This document shows positions 38,073 through 47,500 of a stretch of 50,299 nt of DNA, piece by piece. Where the stretch lies: positions 1-50,299 of the forward strand of contig NZ_JAPEHZ010000014.1 in assembly GCF_028823685.1 (NCBI RefSeq), given 5' to 3'. Every line of letters begins with the position of its first letter. Position 1 is the stretch's first letter. The notes under the pieces were generated by a model. It saw only the letters and a program-made list of their open reading frames with translations, was not told the origin of the DNA and searched no databases. The stretch comes from Tenacibaculum sp. L6. Lineage in GTDB: Bacteria > Bacteroidota > Bacteroidia > Flavobacteriales > Flavobacteriaceae. Made by a program: the position numbers and the translations under genes.

Positions 38073-39233
38073 ATGAATATTGACTTCTTTACACCTATCG
38101 AAGAATCTGTGGCTGCTCACGTGCTTGAGCAAGCACCTTCGGCATTAGGTAAGATAGTTCAACTTCATACTGTTGAAAATGGTTTTCCAGATTTAACAGA
38201 CGTTTCAATCGCTATTTTAGCAGTTAAAGACGGAAGGGGATCTGTAGGTAATGAAGGTTGCGGAAATGGTTTAGACCAAATTCGTAAACATTTTTATCAG
38301 TTGTATGCTGGTAAATGGACAACCCAAATTGCCGATTTAGGAAATATAGAAAAAGGAAATACCGTAGAAGATACTTATTTTGCGGTTAAATCATCAATAG
38401 AATTTTTACTGAAGAATAATATTTTGCCGATCATCATAGGTGGTGGGCAAGATATTACCTATGCGAATTATAGAGCTTACGATAATTTAGAACAAACCGT
38501 TAATTTAGTAGCGGTTGATAGTCGATTCGATTTAGGTTCGTTAGAAGAGGAACTTACATCAAAATCGTATGTAAGCAGAATTGTTATGGAAGAACCTAAC
38601 AATCTTTTTAACTTCAGTAATATAGGATATCAAACCTATTTCAACTCACAAGAAGAAATAGAATTGTTAGATAAATTGTATTTCGATGCTTATAGGTTAG
38701 GAGAAGTAAAAGATATTACTTTAGTAGAGCCTATAATGAGAGATGCAGATGTGGTGAGTGTAGATATAGGAAGTATTCGCCAAAGTGAAGCGCCAGCAAA
38801 CGAAAATGCTTCACCAAACGGATTTTATGGAGAAGAAATTTGTGCAATAGCACGATATGCAGGGATAAGTGATAAAGTAACTTCTTTCGGAATTTACGAG
38901 TACAATGTTATGTTAGACTCCAACAGTCAAACAGCAAAATTGATAGCTCAAATAATTTGGTACTTTATAGAAGGAATGAACTCTAGAGCAAAAGATTATC
39001 CGTTTGCAACCAAAGAAAGTTATCAAAAATTTACCGTGCTTTTAAGCGATGACGACCCAATAAACTTTTATAAAAGTGATAAAAGTGGTCGTTGGTGGAT
39101 GGAAATAAATTTAATATCGAATAATAAACACAAAAGACATGCGTTAATACCATGTAGCTATCGAGATTATGAACTCGCATTACAGCAAAAAACACCTGAA
39201 AGGTGGTACAAGGCTTTGCAAAAGCTTGTTTAA
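38073..39233 (+). CDS. Arginase/ureohydrolase-fold protein without the metal ligands
   Basis: The 386-residue protein has the ureohydrolase fold, as in formimidoylglutamase (IIIGGGQDITYANY, LVAVDSRFDLGSL, VVSVDIGSIRQSEAPANENA). The manganese ligands normally in GGxHS, DxHxD and DxD are replaced: His to Gln in GGGQD, His to Arg in AVDSRFD and the second Asp to Gly in SVDIGS. It is therefore probably not a working hydrolase. It is immediately upstream of gldK on the same strand, a position shared, as far as I recall, by other flavobacteria. A structural or regulatory role in the gliding/secretion region is conceivable, but this is inference. Confidence 0.85.
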   Translation: MNIDFFTPIEESVAAHVLEQAPSALGKIVQLHTVENGFPDLTDVSIAILAVKDGRGSVGNEGCGNGLDQIRKHFYQLYAGKWTTQIADLGNIEKGNTVEDTYFAVKSSIEFLLKNNILPIIIGGGQDITYANYRAYDNLEQTVNLVAVDSRFDLGSLEEELTSKSYVSRIVMEEPNNLFNFSNIGYQTYFNSQEEIELLDKLYFDAYRLGEVKDITLVEPIMRDADVVSVDIGSIRQSEAPANENASPNGFYGEEICAIARYAGISDKVTSFGIYEYNVMLDSNSQTAKLIAQIIWYFIEGMNSRAKDYPFATKESYQKFTVLLSDDDPINFYKSDKSGRWWMEINLISNNKHKRHALIPCSYRDYELALQQKTPERWYKALQKLV

Positions 39234-39330
39234 AAGAAAGTTGCCTAATGTGTGAAAAAATATAACTCGTAATTGTTTTTTAATAAAAAAAATAATAGGT
39301 TTACGCCTCTTTTATAAGAAAAGATATAAT

Positions 39331-40707
39331 ATGAAAAAAATAGCATTACTTGCATTATTGGTATCTATCATCTACTCTTGTGGTTCAAGTGGAGATAGAG
39401 GAGAGTTAGTAGGAGTAAAGTCTACAAGAAAATGGTTTGCTGAAAAACCATATGGAATGGCTAAAATACCAGGAGGGTCTTTTACTATGGGTAAACAAGA
39501 TGAAGATCCTATGGGAGCTATGAATGCACCAACTAAAACGGTAACTGTACAACCATTTTACATGGATGAAACAGAAATTACCAATAGTGAGTATAAAGCA
39601 TTCGTGTTCTGGGTAAGAGATTCTATTACAAGAACTAAATTAGCGTACCAAGCAGAATTTGCATCTATGGGAGCTGGTGAAGGAGAAGGAGCAGGAAGAG
39701 CAGAAGGTATTCAATTATATGCATTTGCATCAAAAGATACAGTAAATGAAACTCCTTACGAAAAGTACATGCGTGAAAACTACTACGAGTTAGGAGCAGG
39801 ATTAGATTCTTTAAAACCATTAAACTGGGAAGAAGAAATTATTTGGGAAGCTCCTGAATATCCAGATGCTGATTATGTAGAGGTAATGGATTCTTTATAT
39901 ATTAAGAAAGACGAGGCTTTAAACGGAATTAGAACGTTTAATACTAAATTATTAAACTACAGATACTACTGGTTTGATAACGAAGCAGCAGCAAGAACAG
40001 GAAAGAACAGAAAAGATTTCTTAAAAAATGAAGTAATTAACGTATATCCAGATACCACAGTTTGGATTAAAGACTTCAACTATTCATACAACGATCCAAT
40101 GCACCAAGAGTATTTTGCTCATAAAGCATATGAAAACTACCCAGTAGTAGGTGTAACTTGGAATCAAGCAAAAGCATTTTGTAACTGGAGAACTCAAACT
40201 AAAAATAACTTCCAACGTTCAAGAAAAAAGTTAGGATTAGTACCAGCGTTCAGATTACCAACAGAGGCTGAGTGGGAATATGCAGCTCGTGGAGGTTTAG
40301 ATTATGCTAAATACCCTTGGGGTGGGCCAAGTACTACAAGTGATAGAGGGTGTTTCTTAGCAAACTTTAAACCAGTACGTGGAGACTACGCGGCAGATGG
40401 AGCTTTATATACGGTAGAAGCAATGTCATACAATCCAAATGAATATGGATTATTCAACATGGCAGGTAACGTTTCTGAATGGACAAATACAGCGTACAAC
40501 CAAATGTCTTACTACATGGGGTCTACAATGAACCCTAACGTAGAAATTAAGGAAAATAGAAGAAAAATTATCCGTGGAGGTTCATGGAAAGATGTAGCCT
40601 ATTTCTTAGAAGTAAGTTCTCGTGATTGGGAATATGCAGACACAGCAAGAAGTTATATCGGATTCAGAACTGTTCAAGATTATTTAGGAACAAACAAGAG
40701 TAATTAA
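39331..40707 (+). CDS. gldK: Gliding motility / type IX secretion lipoprotein GldK
   Basis: GldK forms with GldN a periplasmic ring of the type IX secretion system. The 458-residue lipoprotein has a lipobox IYSC (Cys17), then an FGE-sulfatase-like domain: MAKIPGGSFTMGKQDEDP, VQPFYMDETEITNSEYKAF, PVVGVTWNQAKAFCNWRTQT, RLPTEAEWEYAARGG, GNVSEWT and IRGGSWKD. It is the first gene of gldKLMN, with 50 bases to gldL. Length and order match the known operon. Confidence 0.96.
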   Translation: MKKIALLALLVSIIYSCGSSGDRGELVGVKSTRKWFAEKPYGMAKIPGGSFTMGKQDEDPMGAMNAPTKTVTVQPFYMDETEITNSEYKAFVFWVRDSITRTKLAYQAEFASMGAGEGEGAGRAEGIQLYAFASKDTVNETPYEKYMRENYYELGAGLDSLKPLNWEEEIIWEAPEYPDADYVEVMDSLYIKKDEALNGIRTFNTKLLNYRYYWFDNEAAARTGKNRKDFLKNEVINVYPDTTVWIKDFNYSYNDPMHQEYFAHKAYENYPVVGVTWNQAKAFCNWRTQTKNNFQRSRKKLGLVPAFRLPTEAEWEYAARGGLDYAKYPWGGPSTTSDRGCFLANFKPVRGDYAADGALYTVEAMSYNPNEYGLFNMAGNVSEWTNTAYNQMSYYMGSTMNPNVEIKENRRKIIRGGSWKDVAYFLEVSSRDWEYADTARSYIGFRTVQDYLGTNKSN

Positions 40708-40757
40708 GAAGAAAACAAGAATAAATATTAATCCCCAAAAATTTAAAAATTAAAATT

Positions 40758-41396
40758 ATGGCACAATCAAAATCAACTAAGAAGATGTTCAATATGGCTT
40801 ACGGTTTAGGAGCCGCAGTAGTTATCATTGGAGCATTATTTAAAATTTTACACTGGCCTTTTGGAAATGAAGTATTAATGATAGGTATGATAGTGGAAGC
40901 AGCTGTTTTCGCATTATCAGCTTTCGAAGCAGTAGAAGACGATTTAGATTGGACTAAAGTATATCCAGAATTAGCGGATGGACAACCAACAGGAAAAAAA
41001 GCAAAAGAAGCTTCTCCTGTTGAAGCACAAAGCATGTTATCTCAAAAGTTAGATAATATCTTAAGTGAAGCTAAATTAGACGCACAATTAGTATCTCGTT
41101 TAGGAGATAGTATTAAGAGTTTCCAAGGAGCAGTAGAGCCTTTAGCATCTGCTTCTCAATCAATTTCAGCTACAAACAGCTATAACGAACAAATGTCTAG
41201 AGCAGCAGCTCAAATGGAATCTTTAAACAGTTTATACCAAACTCAAGTAGAGAATGCTAGTAAGCAAGCTGATTTAAACTCTGCAATGGTTGAAAACTCT
41301 CAACGTTTACAAGAGCAAATGCAATCTTTAGCAACGAACTTATCTTCGTTAAATGGAGTTTACGGTGGAATGTTATCTGCAATGTCTAACAAGTAA
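40758..41396 (+). CDS. gldL: Gliding motility protein GldL, inner-membrane part of the T9SS motor
   Basis: GldL with GldM forms the proton-driven motor of the type IX secretion system. The 212-residue protein has two N-terminal membrane helices (about 11-31 and 38-56; MAYGLGAAVVIIGALFKILH, WPFGNEVLMIGMIVEAAVFA). The second is the helix carrying the conserved acidic residue used for proton flow, and a long cytoplasmic, coiled-coil-like tail (QSMLSQKLDNILSEAKLD) follows. Length is usual. Confidence 0.96.
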   Translation: MAQSKSTKKMFNMAYGLGAAVVIIGALFKILHWPFGNEVLMIGMIVEAAVFALSAFEAVEDDLDWTKVYPELADGQPTGKKAKEASPVEAQSMLSQKLDNILSEAKLDAQLVSRLGDSIKSFQGAVEPLASASQSISATNSYNEQMSRAAAQMESLNSLYQTQVENASKQADLNSAMVENSQRLQEQMQSLATNLSSLNGVYGGMLSAMSNK

Positions 41397-41439
41397 TTAA
41401 TTAGTTTATCTAAATAATTAACGAAACAAACTAATTAAT

Positions 41440-42976
41440 ATGGCAGGAGGAAAACTATCACCAAGGCAGAAGATGATTAACCTGATGTACTTAGTGTTTA
41501 TTGCAATGTTAGCAATGAACATGAGTAAAGAGGTATTATCAGCCTTTGGATTAATGAATGAAAAATTAACCGAAGCAAACATAAAGTCAACAGAAAAAAA
41601 TAAACGCGGCTTATGAAACTTTAGCACAAAAAGCTGCTGAACAAGCAAAGCAATATGGAGAGGCTAAAGAAAAAACAGATAAGCTAAAAGTAGCTGCGGA
41701 TGAATTATATGCATATGTTGGAGATTTAAAGAGCCGAATGACAGGTGATATAGAAGATAAAACAGCATATGAAACTATGGATAAGTCTAAGTTTTTAGAC
41801 GAATTATTCTTTAAAGGTGGAAAAGTAACTGAAGCAGGTAAAGAATTTGTAGCTAAAATTGATGGATTTAGAAATCAAGCAATGACAGCTTTAGAAGGAA
41901 CAGATGTTGCTGATGTTGTAGCAGCTCGTTTCAGTACAGAAAAAGTAACTAATAAAGATGGAGACAAAATCGATTGGTTAAAGTATAACTATGAAGGTTT
42001 CCCATTAATTGCTTCGTTAACAAAGTTAACTCAAATTCAAGCAGATATTAAAGCTACAGAATCTGATGCGTTAACAGCGTTATTACAAGGAGAGTTACAA
42101 AGTGCAGTTTCTATGACCAAGTATGAGGCTATGGTTGTTTTCGACAAGAGCGCATACTACCCAGGAGAAAACTTATCAGGTAAGATTGTTTTAGGAAAGA
42201 AAGATCCTAATTTAACAGCTGAGAAAGTTATCGTTAATGGTGAAGAAATTGAGAAAGAAAAAATTCAAGCAGGTCAAGTTATCTTAGACGGTCCAGCAGG
42301 AAACGTAGGAGACAAAGAATTAAAAGGAGAGTTCCAGTTTAAAGAAGGAGATTCTATTGTTAAGATAGACATCAAAGGAGCATATGCTGTAATTCCAAGA
42401 CCAAACGAAGCATTAGTTTCGGCAGATAAGATGAATGTAGTATATCGTGGTTTATCTAACCCATTAACTATTTCTATTCCAGGAGTACCAAGTAATAAAA
42501 TTAGTGCATCAGCTCCAGGTTTAAAAAGAGTAAGTGGAGATAAATATGCAATGTATCCAGGTAAAGGAAGCGAAGTAAATATCGTTGTAACTGGTACACC
42601 AGCAGGATCAGATAAAGGAGTACGTTCTGTAAAGAAATTTAGAATTAAAGACATACCACCAGCAGTAGGTATGGTAAGAGGACAATACGGTACAGTAAAA
42701 ATGCCAAAGGCAAGTTTAGGAAATGTTAGTATCGCAGCTGGTTTACCAGACTTCTTATTCGATTTAAAATTAAACGTATCTAGCTTTAAAATTAAAGTTC
42801 CTGGTCAAGTAGCTATTCCAGTTAACGGAACTAGATTAAATCCTAGAGCAAAAGCAGCGTTATCAAAAGCTAGAAGAAATGATGTAATTACTATTTTTGA
42901 TATTAAAGCATCAGTTTCTGGCTCTAATTATAGCATCAAAAAAGTATTACCTGTTGCTATAGAAATTACAAATTAA
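41440..42976 (+). pseudogene. gldM: Gliding motility protein GldM, one frameshift
   Basis: GldM spans the periplasm from one inner-membrane helix and transmits motion from GldL. The first frame starts at 41440 (MAGGKLSPRQKMINLMYLVF, then IAMLAMNMSKEVLSAFGLMN) and soon turns to nonsense ending at a TGA about codon 59. The remaining sequence continues in another frame from about 41601, including NAAYETLAQKAAEQAKQYGE and the four-domain repeat region with PAGNVGDKELKGEFQFKEGD. Removing one A from the 7-A run at 41594-41600 restores TEKINAAYETLAQ and a 511-residue protein, close to the 513 of Flavobacterium johnsoniae. As written, the cell could not make GldM. Sequencing error is likely. Confidence 0.94.
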
Positions 42977-42995
42977 TAAGTAAAAACAAGAAAGT

Positions 42996-43856
42996 ATGAA
43001 TTGGAAGCGTTTTTATATGGTTTTATTCGCATTTGCAGCTACAAGCTATGCAAGTGCACAAGCTAACCTTTTAAATGCTAAAAAGGTAGATGAAATTGGA
43101 TTTAAATCTGAAGCACAAATCGCTTCAGAAGATGACAAACCACTTCCTTATGGCTATATTAGTGATAGAGATGTGTTATGGTCTAAAGTGGTGTGGGAAT
43201 ACGTAGATTTAAATCAAAAAATAAATCTCCCTTATTATTACCCAATTGATACTATGAATGCCGGATTAACAAGACGTTCGTTATTTGATACCCTATTAAA
43301 AGGAATTAAAAATGGTGAAATTACAGAAGTTTATAACGACTCTTATTTCACTACTAAAATAGGGATGGAGGAAGTTAAAGTAATGACTTATAACGAGCGC
43401 CAAAATGGTGATTATGTTGATCCTTACTATGTACAATCTCAAGATATCAAAGGATATATGTTAAAAGGTTTATGGTATTTTGATAAGCGTCAAGGTGAGT
43501 TAAAGTATCGTTTATTAGCGTTAGCTCCTATGGGACCAGACGTACAAGTAATGGGAGTTGAAGAAATTGACGATAAAGAAAATGTGTACGAATTGTTCTG
43601 GGTATATTTTCCAGATGCAAGAGAAACCTTACACAATTCTAAAGTATTCAACCCTGAAAACTCAGCGCAACCCTTGTCTTACGATAACTTGTTAAACGCA
43701 AGACGTTTTAATTCTACAATTCTAAAGGAAGAAAACATTTATGGAGACAGAGCTATTTCTGACTATATCCGTGGAAACTCATTATTCCAATTATTAGAAG
43801 CGAATAGAATTAAAGAAGGTATTCGTGATCGTGAAATGGATATGTGGAATTACTAG
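42996..43856 (+). CDS. gldN: Gliding motility / type IX secretion protein GldN
   Basis: GldN partners GldK in the periplasmic ring. The 286-residue protein has a signal peptide (cleavage near ASAQA, residues 20-24), then the typical DRDVLWSKVVWEYVDLNQKI, NLPYYYPIDTMNAGLTRRSL, YVQSQDIKGYMLKGLWYFDK and a C-terminal NTD-like helical end. It follows gldM by 19 bases. A hairpin terminator closes the operon. Confidence 0.95.
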   Translation: MNWKRFYMVLFAFAATSYASAQANLLNAKKVDEIGFKSEAQIASEDDKPLPYGYISDRDVLWSKVVWEYVDLNQKINLPYYYPIDTMNAGLTRRSLFDTLLKGIKNGEITEVYNDSYFTTKIGMEEVKVMTYNERQNGDYVDPYYVQSQDIKGYMLKGLWYFDKRQGELKYRLLALAPMGPDVQVMGVEEIDDKENVYELFWVYFPDARETLHNSKVFNPENSAQPLSYDNLLNARRFNSTILKEENIYGDRAISDYIRGNSLFQLLEANRIKEGIRDREMDMWNY

Positions 43857-43873
43857 AATTCTGCTACACATAA

Positions 43874-43908
43874 TTAAAAAAGAGCTTGCATTGCAAGCTC
43901 TTTTTTGT
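43874..43908 (+). terminator. Hairpin terminator after gldKLMN
   Basis: A near-perfect stem, AAAAAAGAGCTTGCA and TGCAAGCTCTTTTTT (43876-43890 and 43892-43906), with a one-base centre and a T-run. It marks the end of the gliding operon. Confidence 0.92.
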
Positions 43909-43931
43909 TGTAATAATAGTATTTTTGGGGT

Positions 43932-44981
43932 ATGATTAGAAAGGTAGATTATATAGTTGTTGGGTTAGGACTGTCAGGAATAGCGTTAGTAGAAAAGCTT
44001 ATAGAAAACAACAAGAGTTTTGTAGTTTTTGAAAACAACTCACAAGTATCGTCTGTAGTAGCAGGAGGTGTATACAATCCTGTAATTTTAAAACGATTTA
44101 CACCTGTTTGGAACGGTCACGAGCAGTTGCAAAAAGCACTTCCTTTTTATAAAAAGTTAGAAGAAAAATTAAACATAACGTTAGATTATAGTTTCATCAC
44201 AAAGAAGGTGTTTACAAGTGTGGCCGATGAGAATAATTGGTTTATAGCTTCAGACAAGCCAATGTTAGCTCACTATATGAACCCTACTATTCAAAAAGGA
44301 AAAATTAAAGGAGTCATTGGTGATTTTGGTTTTGGAGAGTTAACAGGTACAGGAAGAATAGATACACCATTACTGGTTACTGCCTATAAAGAATATATCA
44401 ATTCCTTAGGGAATCTTGTTGAAGAAGCTTTTGATTATTCAAAATTAATGATTGAAGATAATGCTGAAGTTCAATACAATGACATAATTGCTAAACAGGT
44501 TGTGTTTAGTGAAGGTTTTGGATTGAAAAAGAATCCATTTTTTAATTACTTACCACTTAATGGAACAAAGGGAGAAACAATAACTATTCATGCACCTGAC
44601 TTACAAATTGATTTTCTATTAAAAGGAAGTGTTTTTGTAATGCCGTTAGGTCGTGATAACTATAAAGTCGGAGCAACATTTAATTGGACAGATAAAACCT
44701 CTATTCCAACAGAAGAAGGAAGAAAAGAGTTAGAAGATAAGCTTCAGAAAATTATTTCCGTGCCTTATACAGTGATAGAACAATCAGCAGGAATACGTCC
44801 TACGGTAAAAGATAGAAGGCCTTTAGTAGGTGTCCACCCTAAATACGCTCAATTAGCAGTTTTAAACGGCTTAGGTACACGTGGAGTTATGGTAGCGCCA
44901 ACTGTTGCCGAAAACTTGTTTAATCACCTTGAAAATGGTAAAAAATTAGATAGCGAGATTGATATTAAAAGATTTGAATAA
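43932..44981 (+). CDS. FAD-dependent oxidoreductase (DAO-like)
   Basis: The 349-residue protein has an N-terminal FAD loop VDYIVVGLGLSGIALVEKLI, the downstream VVAGGVYNPVIL stretch, and C-terminal AGIRPTVKDRRPLVGVHPKY and GLGTRGVMVAPTVAENL, typical of the D-amino acid oxidase-like superfamily. Substrate unknown. It follows the gldN terminator by 24 bases and has its own -7 box TATTTTTG (43920-43927) only 5 bases from the ATG. The gene is often found downstream of gldN in flavobacteria, as I recall, but has no shown link to gliding. Confidence 0.85.
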   Translation: MIRKVDYIVVGLGLSGIALVEKLIENNKSFVVFENNSQVSSVVAGGVYNPVILKRFTPVWNGHEQLQKALPFYKKLEEKLNITLDYSFITKKVFTSVADENNWFIASDKPMLAHYMNPTIQKGKIKGVIGDFGFGELTGTGRIDTPLLVTAYKEYINSLGNLVEEAFDYSKLMIEDNAEVQYNDIIAKQVVFSEGFGLKKNPFFNYLPLNGTKGETITIHAPDLQIDFLLKGSVFVMPLGRDNYKVGATFNWTDKTSIPTEEGRKELEDKLQKIISVPYTVIEQSAGIRPTVKDRRPLVGVHPKYAQLAVLNGLGTRGVMVAPTVAENLFNHLENGKKLDSEIDIKRFE

Positions 44982-45006
44982 TGTGAATCTAAAAACGTTC
45001 ACAAAC

Positions 45007-45045
45007 AAAAATAGCTTCCTATAATCAGGAAGCTATTTTTGTTTT
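45007..45045. terminator. Bidirectional hairpin terminator
   Basis: The arms AAAAATAGCTTCCT and AGGAAGCTATTTTT (45007-45020 and 45027-45040) enclose an ATAATC loop, between the converging oxidoreductase and DUF983 genes. Confidence 0.9.
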
Positions 45046-45066
45046 GATATGATTGTATTTTAAAAA

Positions 45067-45462
45067 CTACTTTTCTGATTGTAATTCTTTAGCGTCTTTT
45101 TTGTAACTCACGAAAAGGTTAATCCATATAATTCTTGAAAGACGAATAGTAACTGGAGTTAAGATTAAAGAAACAATTACAATAGCAATAAAACTATGTA
45201 AAATAGACAATCCGATAAATACCTTTGCTATAATAAAAATAGCAACAAAAAGTGCTACTGCCAATGCGTAATTAACATACATGGCGCCAAAAAAGAAAGA
45301 AGGTTCCATCATGTATTTAAAGTTACATTTAGGGCAATTGTCGTGTAACGTAGTTATTTTTTTTGGGTTTAAATTTAGTTTATACTTGAAAAATTCACCT
45401 TCATGACAACGAGGACATTTGCTGTTGAAAATACTGTATAATTTACTTCCTTTTCCAAACAT
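45067..45462 (-). CDS. DUF983 membrane protein with a zinc ribbon
   Basis: The 131-residue protein has two Cys pairs, CPRC (about 16-19) and CPKC (about 43-46), that probably bind zinc. Two membrane helices (about 60-83 and 88-107) and a charged tail follow. This layout is that of DUF983. Function unknown. It is divergent from the ABC-F gene. Confidence 0.88.
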   Translation of the reverse strand: MFGKGSKLYSIFNSKCPRCHEGEFFKYKLNLNPKKITTLHDNCPKCNFKYMMEPSFFFGAMYVNYALAVALFVAIFIIAKVFIGLSILHSFIAIVIVSLILTPVTIRLSRIIWINLFVSYKKDAKELQSEK

Positions 45463-45581
45463 TTCTTATAGATATTAAGTTCGATTAACTATTTGCTTTT
45501 TGTAAGTTTGCACAAATTTCAACAAAAATAAAACAGTATTTTGTAACCACAGTTACAAAACCTTGGTAATTTGCTAAAATT

Positions 45582-47498
45582 ATGTTAAACGTACACGATT
45601 TATCAGTTTCCTTTATGGGAACAGATTTGTTTTCTGGAATCACCTTTAAATTAATTAAAGGAGATCGTATTGGATTAATTGGAAAAAACGGAGCAGGTAA
45701 ATCTACGCTACTTAAAGTTTTGGCAAAAGATATTGAAAGTAGTGGTGGTACGTTGGCATTTGATAAAGAGGTTCGTATCGGGTTTTTACGTCAGGATATT
45801 GATTTTGATTACGGACGAACCATTTTAGAAGAAGCCTACCAAGCATTTACTGAAATTAAAGAAATTGAACTAGAACTTGATGAAATCAACCGTCAATTAG
45901 CGGAAAGAACCGATTATGAAAGTGAAGCGTATAATCAATTAATTGTTGATTTAAACGAGAAAACAGAACGTTATGAGTTGCTTGGTGGGTATAATTACCA
46001 AGGAGAAACAGAAAAGATTTTACAAGGGTTAGGATTTCAACGTGAAGATTTTGATAAGTTGACGGATACCTTTTCAGGAGGTTGGCGTATGCGTATTGAA
46101 TTGGCAAAACTTCTTCTTCAGAATAATGATATTTTATTACTCGATGAGCCTACTAACCACTTAGATATCGAGTCGATTATTTGGTTAGAAAACTTCTTGA
46201 AGAATTATGCAGGAGCTATCGTTTTAGTGTCGCACGATAAGATGTTTTTAGATAATGTAACCAATCGTACCATAGAAATTTCGTTAGGTCAGATTTACGA
46301 TTATAAAAAACCGTATTCTGAGTTCTTAAAACTACGTGCTGAGATCAAAGAAAAGCAGTTACAAACACAGAAAAATCAGCAAAAGGAAATAGAACATACT
46401 GAAAAGTTGATTGAAAAGTTCCGTGCAAAGGCTAGTAAAGCTTCCATGGCGCAATCGCTGATTAAAAAGCTGGAAAAAGTAGAGCGTATTGAGGTTGATC
46501 AAGATGATAACGCAGTGATGAATGTTCGTTTTGAAATTTCAAAAGAACCAGGTAAAATTATTGTAGAGGCTGAAAACTTAACGAAGAACTACGGAGAAAA
46601 AGAGGTATTAAAAGATGTTGATTTACTTATTGAGCGTAATAGCAGAATTGCCTTTGTAGGTCAAAACGGACAAGGAAAATCTACTTTAGCAAAAATGATG
46701 GTAGGGGAAATTCCGTTTGAAGGAAGTTTAAAACTCGGACACAATGTAGAGATAGGATATTTTGCACAGAACCAATCCGAAGAATTACCGCCTGAAAAAA
46801 CAGTGTTGGAAATTATGGAAGATGCTGCCAATGATTCTAACCGATTAAAGGTGAGAGACATGTTAGGAGCTTTCTTGTTTGGTGGAGAAGCGGTAGACAA
46901 AAAAGCAAAAGTACTATCAGGAGGAGAACGAAACCGTTTAGCCTTGTGTAAGTTATTATTATCACCGTTTAACGTGTTGATAATGGATGAGCCTACCAAC
47001 CACTTGGATATTGCTTCTAAAAATGTACTGAAAAAAGCCTTACAGAACTTTGACGGAACGTTAATCGTAGTATCTCACGATCGTGATTTCTTACAAGGAT
47101 TAACTACAACCGTGTACGGATTTAAAGATCGAGAAATAAAAGAATATTTAGGCGATATCGATTACTTCTTAGAGCAACACAAAATGGAAAGTTTACGTGA
47201 TGCTGAAAAAAGAACGGTGGTAAAAGACGAAAAAGATACATCTAAAAAAGAAGCTTATCAATTATCAAAAGAGCAAGAAAAGGAGCTGAAAAAGCTAAAA
47301 AACAAGCTCAATAAAATAGAAAACCAAATAGCGGATTTAGAAGCTGAAATTGAACAAATAGATTTAGAACTCGCTCAGAATTACGACGAAGTTTCTTCTC
47401 GCCCTAACTTCTTTGAAAACTACAAAGCCAAAAAAGCTAAAGTAGACGAGTTAATGGAAGAGTGGGAGCAAGTAGAAGAACAAGTAGCTAGTTTTTAA
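45582..47498 (+). CDS. ABC-F family ATPase (Uup/EttA-like)
   Basis: ABC-F proteins act on ribosomes rather than as transporters. The 638-residue protein has two ABC domains with Walker A GKNGAGKSTLLK and GQNGQGKSTLAKMM, signatures FSGGWRMRIELAKLLL and LSGGERNRLALCKLLL, and Walker B LLLDEPTNHLDIES and LIMDEPTNHLDIAS. A charged linker lies between the domains (LRAEIKEKQLQTQKNQQKE). The C-terminal coiled coil (residues about 550-638, KKLKNKLNKIENQIADLEAE) is typical of Uup-like members. The gene starts 120 bases from the divergent DUF983 gene and ends 2 bases from the converging SDR gene. Confidence 0.94.
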   Translation: MLNVHDLSVSFMGTDLFSGITFKLIKGDRIGLIGKNGAGKSTLLKVLAKDIESSGGTLAFDKEVRIGFLRQDIDFDYGRTILEEAYQAFTEIKEIELELDEINRQLAERTDYESEAYNQLIVDLNEKTERYELLGGYNYQGETEKILQGLGFQREDFDKLTDTFSGGWRMRIELAKLLLQNNDILLLDEPTNHLDIESIIWLENFLKNYAGAIVLVSHDKMFLDNVTNRTIEISLGQIYDYKKPYSEFLKLRAEIKEKQLQTQKNQQKEIEHTEKLIEKFRAKASKASMAQSLIKKLEKVERIEVDQDDNAVMNVRFEISKEPGKIIVEAENLTKNYGEKEVLKDVDLLIERNSRIAFVGQNGQGKSTLAKMMVGEIPFEGSLKLGHNVEIGYFAQNQSEELPPEKTVLEIMEDAANDSNRLKVRDMLGAFLFGGEAVDKKAKVLSGGERNRLALCKLLLSPFNVLIMDEPTNHLDIASKNVLKKALQNFDGTLIVVSHDRDFLQGLTTTVYGFKDREIKEYLGDIDYFLEQHKMESLRDAEKRTVVKDEKDTSKKEAYQLSKEQEKELKKLKNKLNKIENQIADLEAEIEQIDLELAQNYDEVSSRPNFFENYKAKKAKVDELMEEWEQVEEQVASF

Positions 47499-47500
47499 TA

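Noticed and set aside
41585..41605. Programmed ribosomal frameshifting as the explanation for gldM and the other broken genes
   Set aside because: The A4 runs in sppA and pckA are too short for it and no stimulating hairpin was seen; a common cause such as homopolymer error is simpler.
39331..43856. The gldKLMN region as a previously undescribed system
   Set aside because: It is the known type IX secretion and gliding core; only the adjacent arginase-like pseudoenzyme is unexplained.
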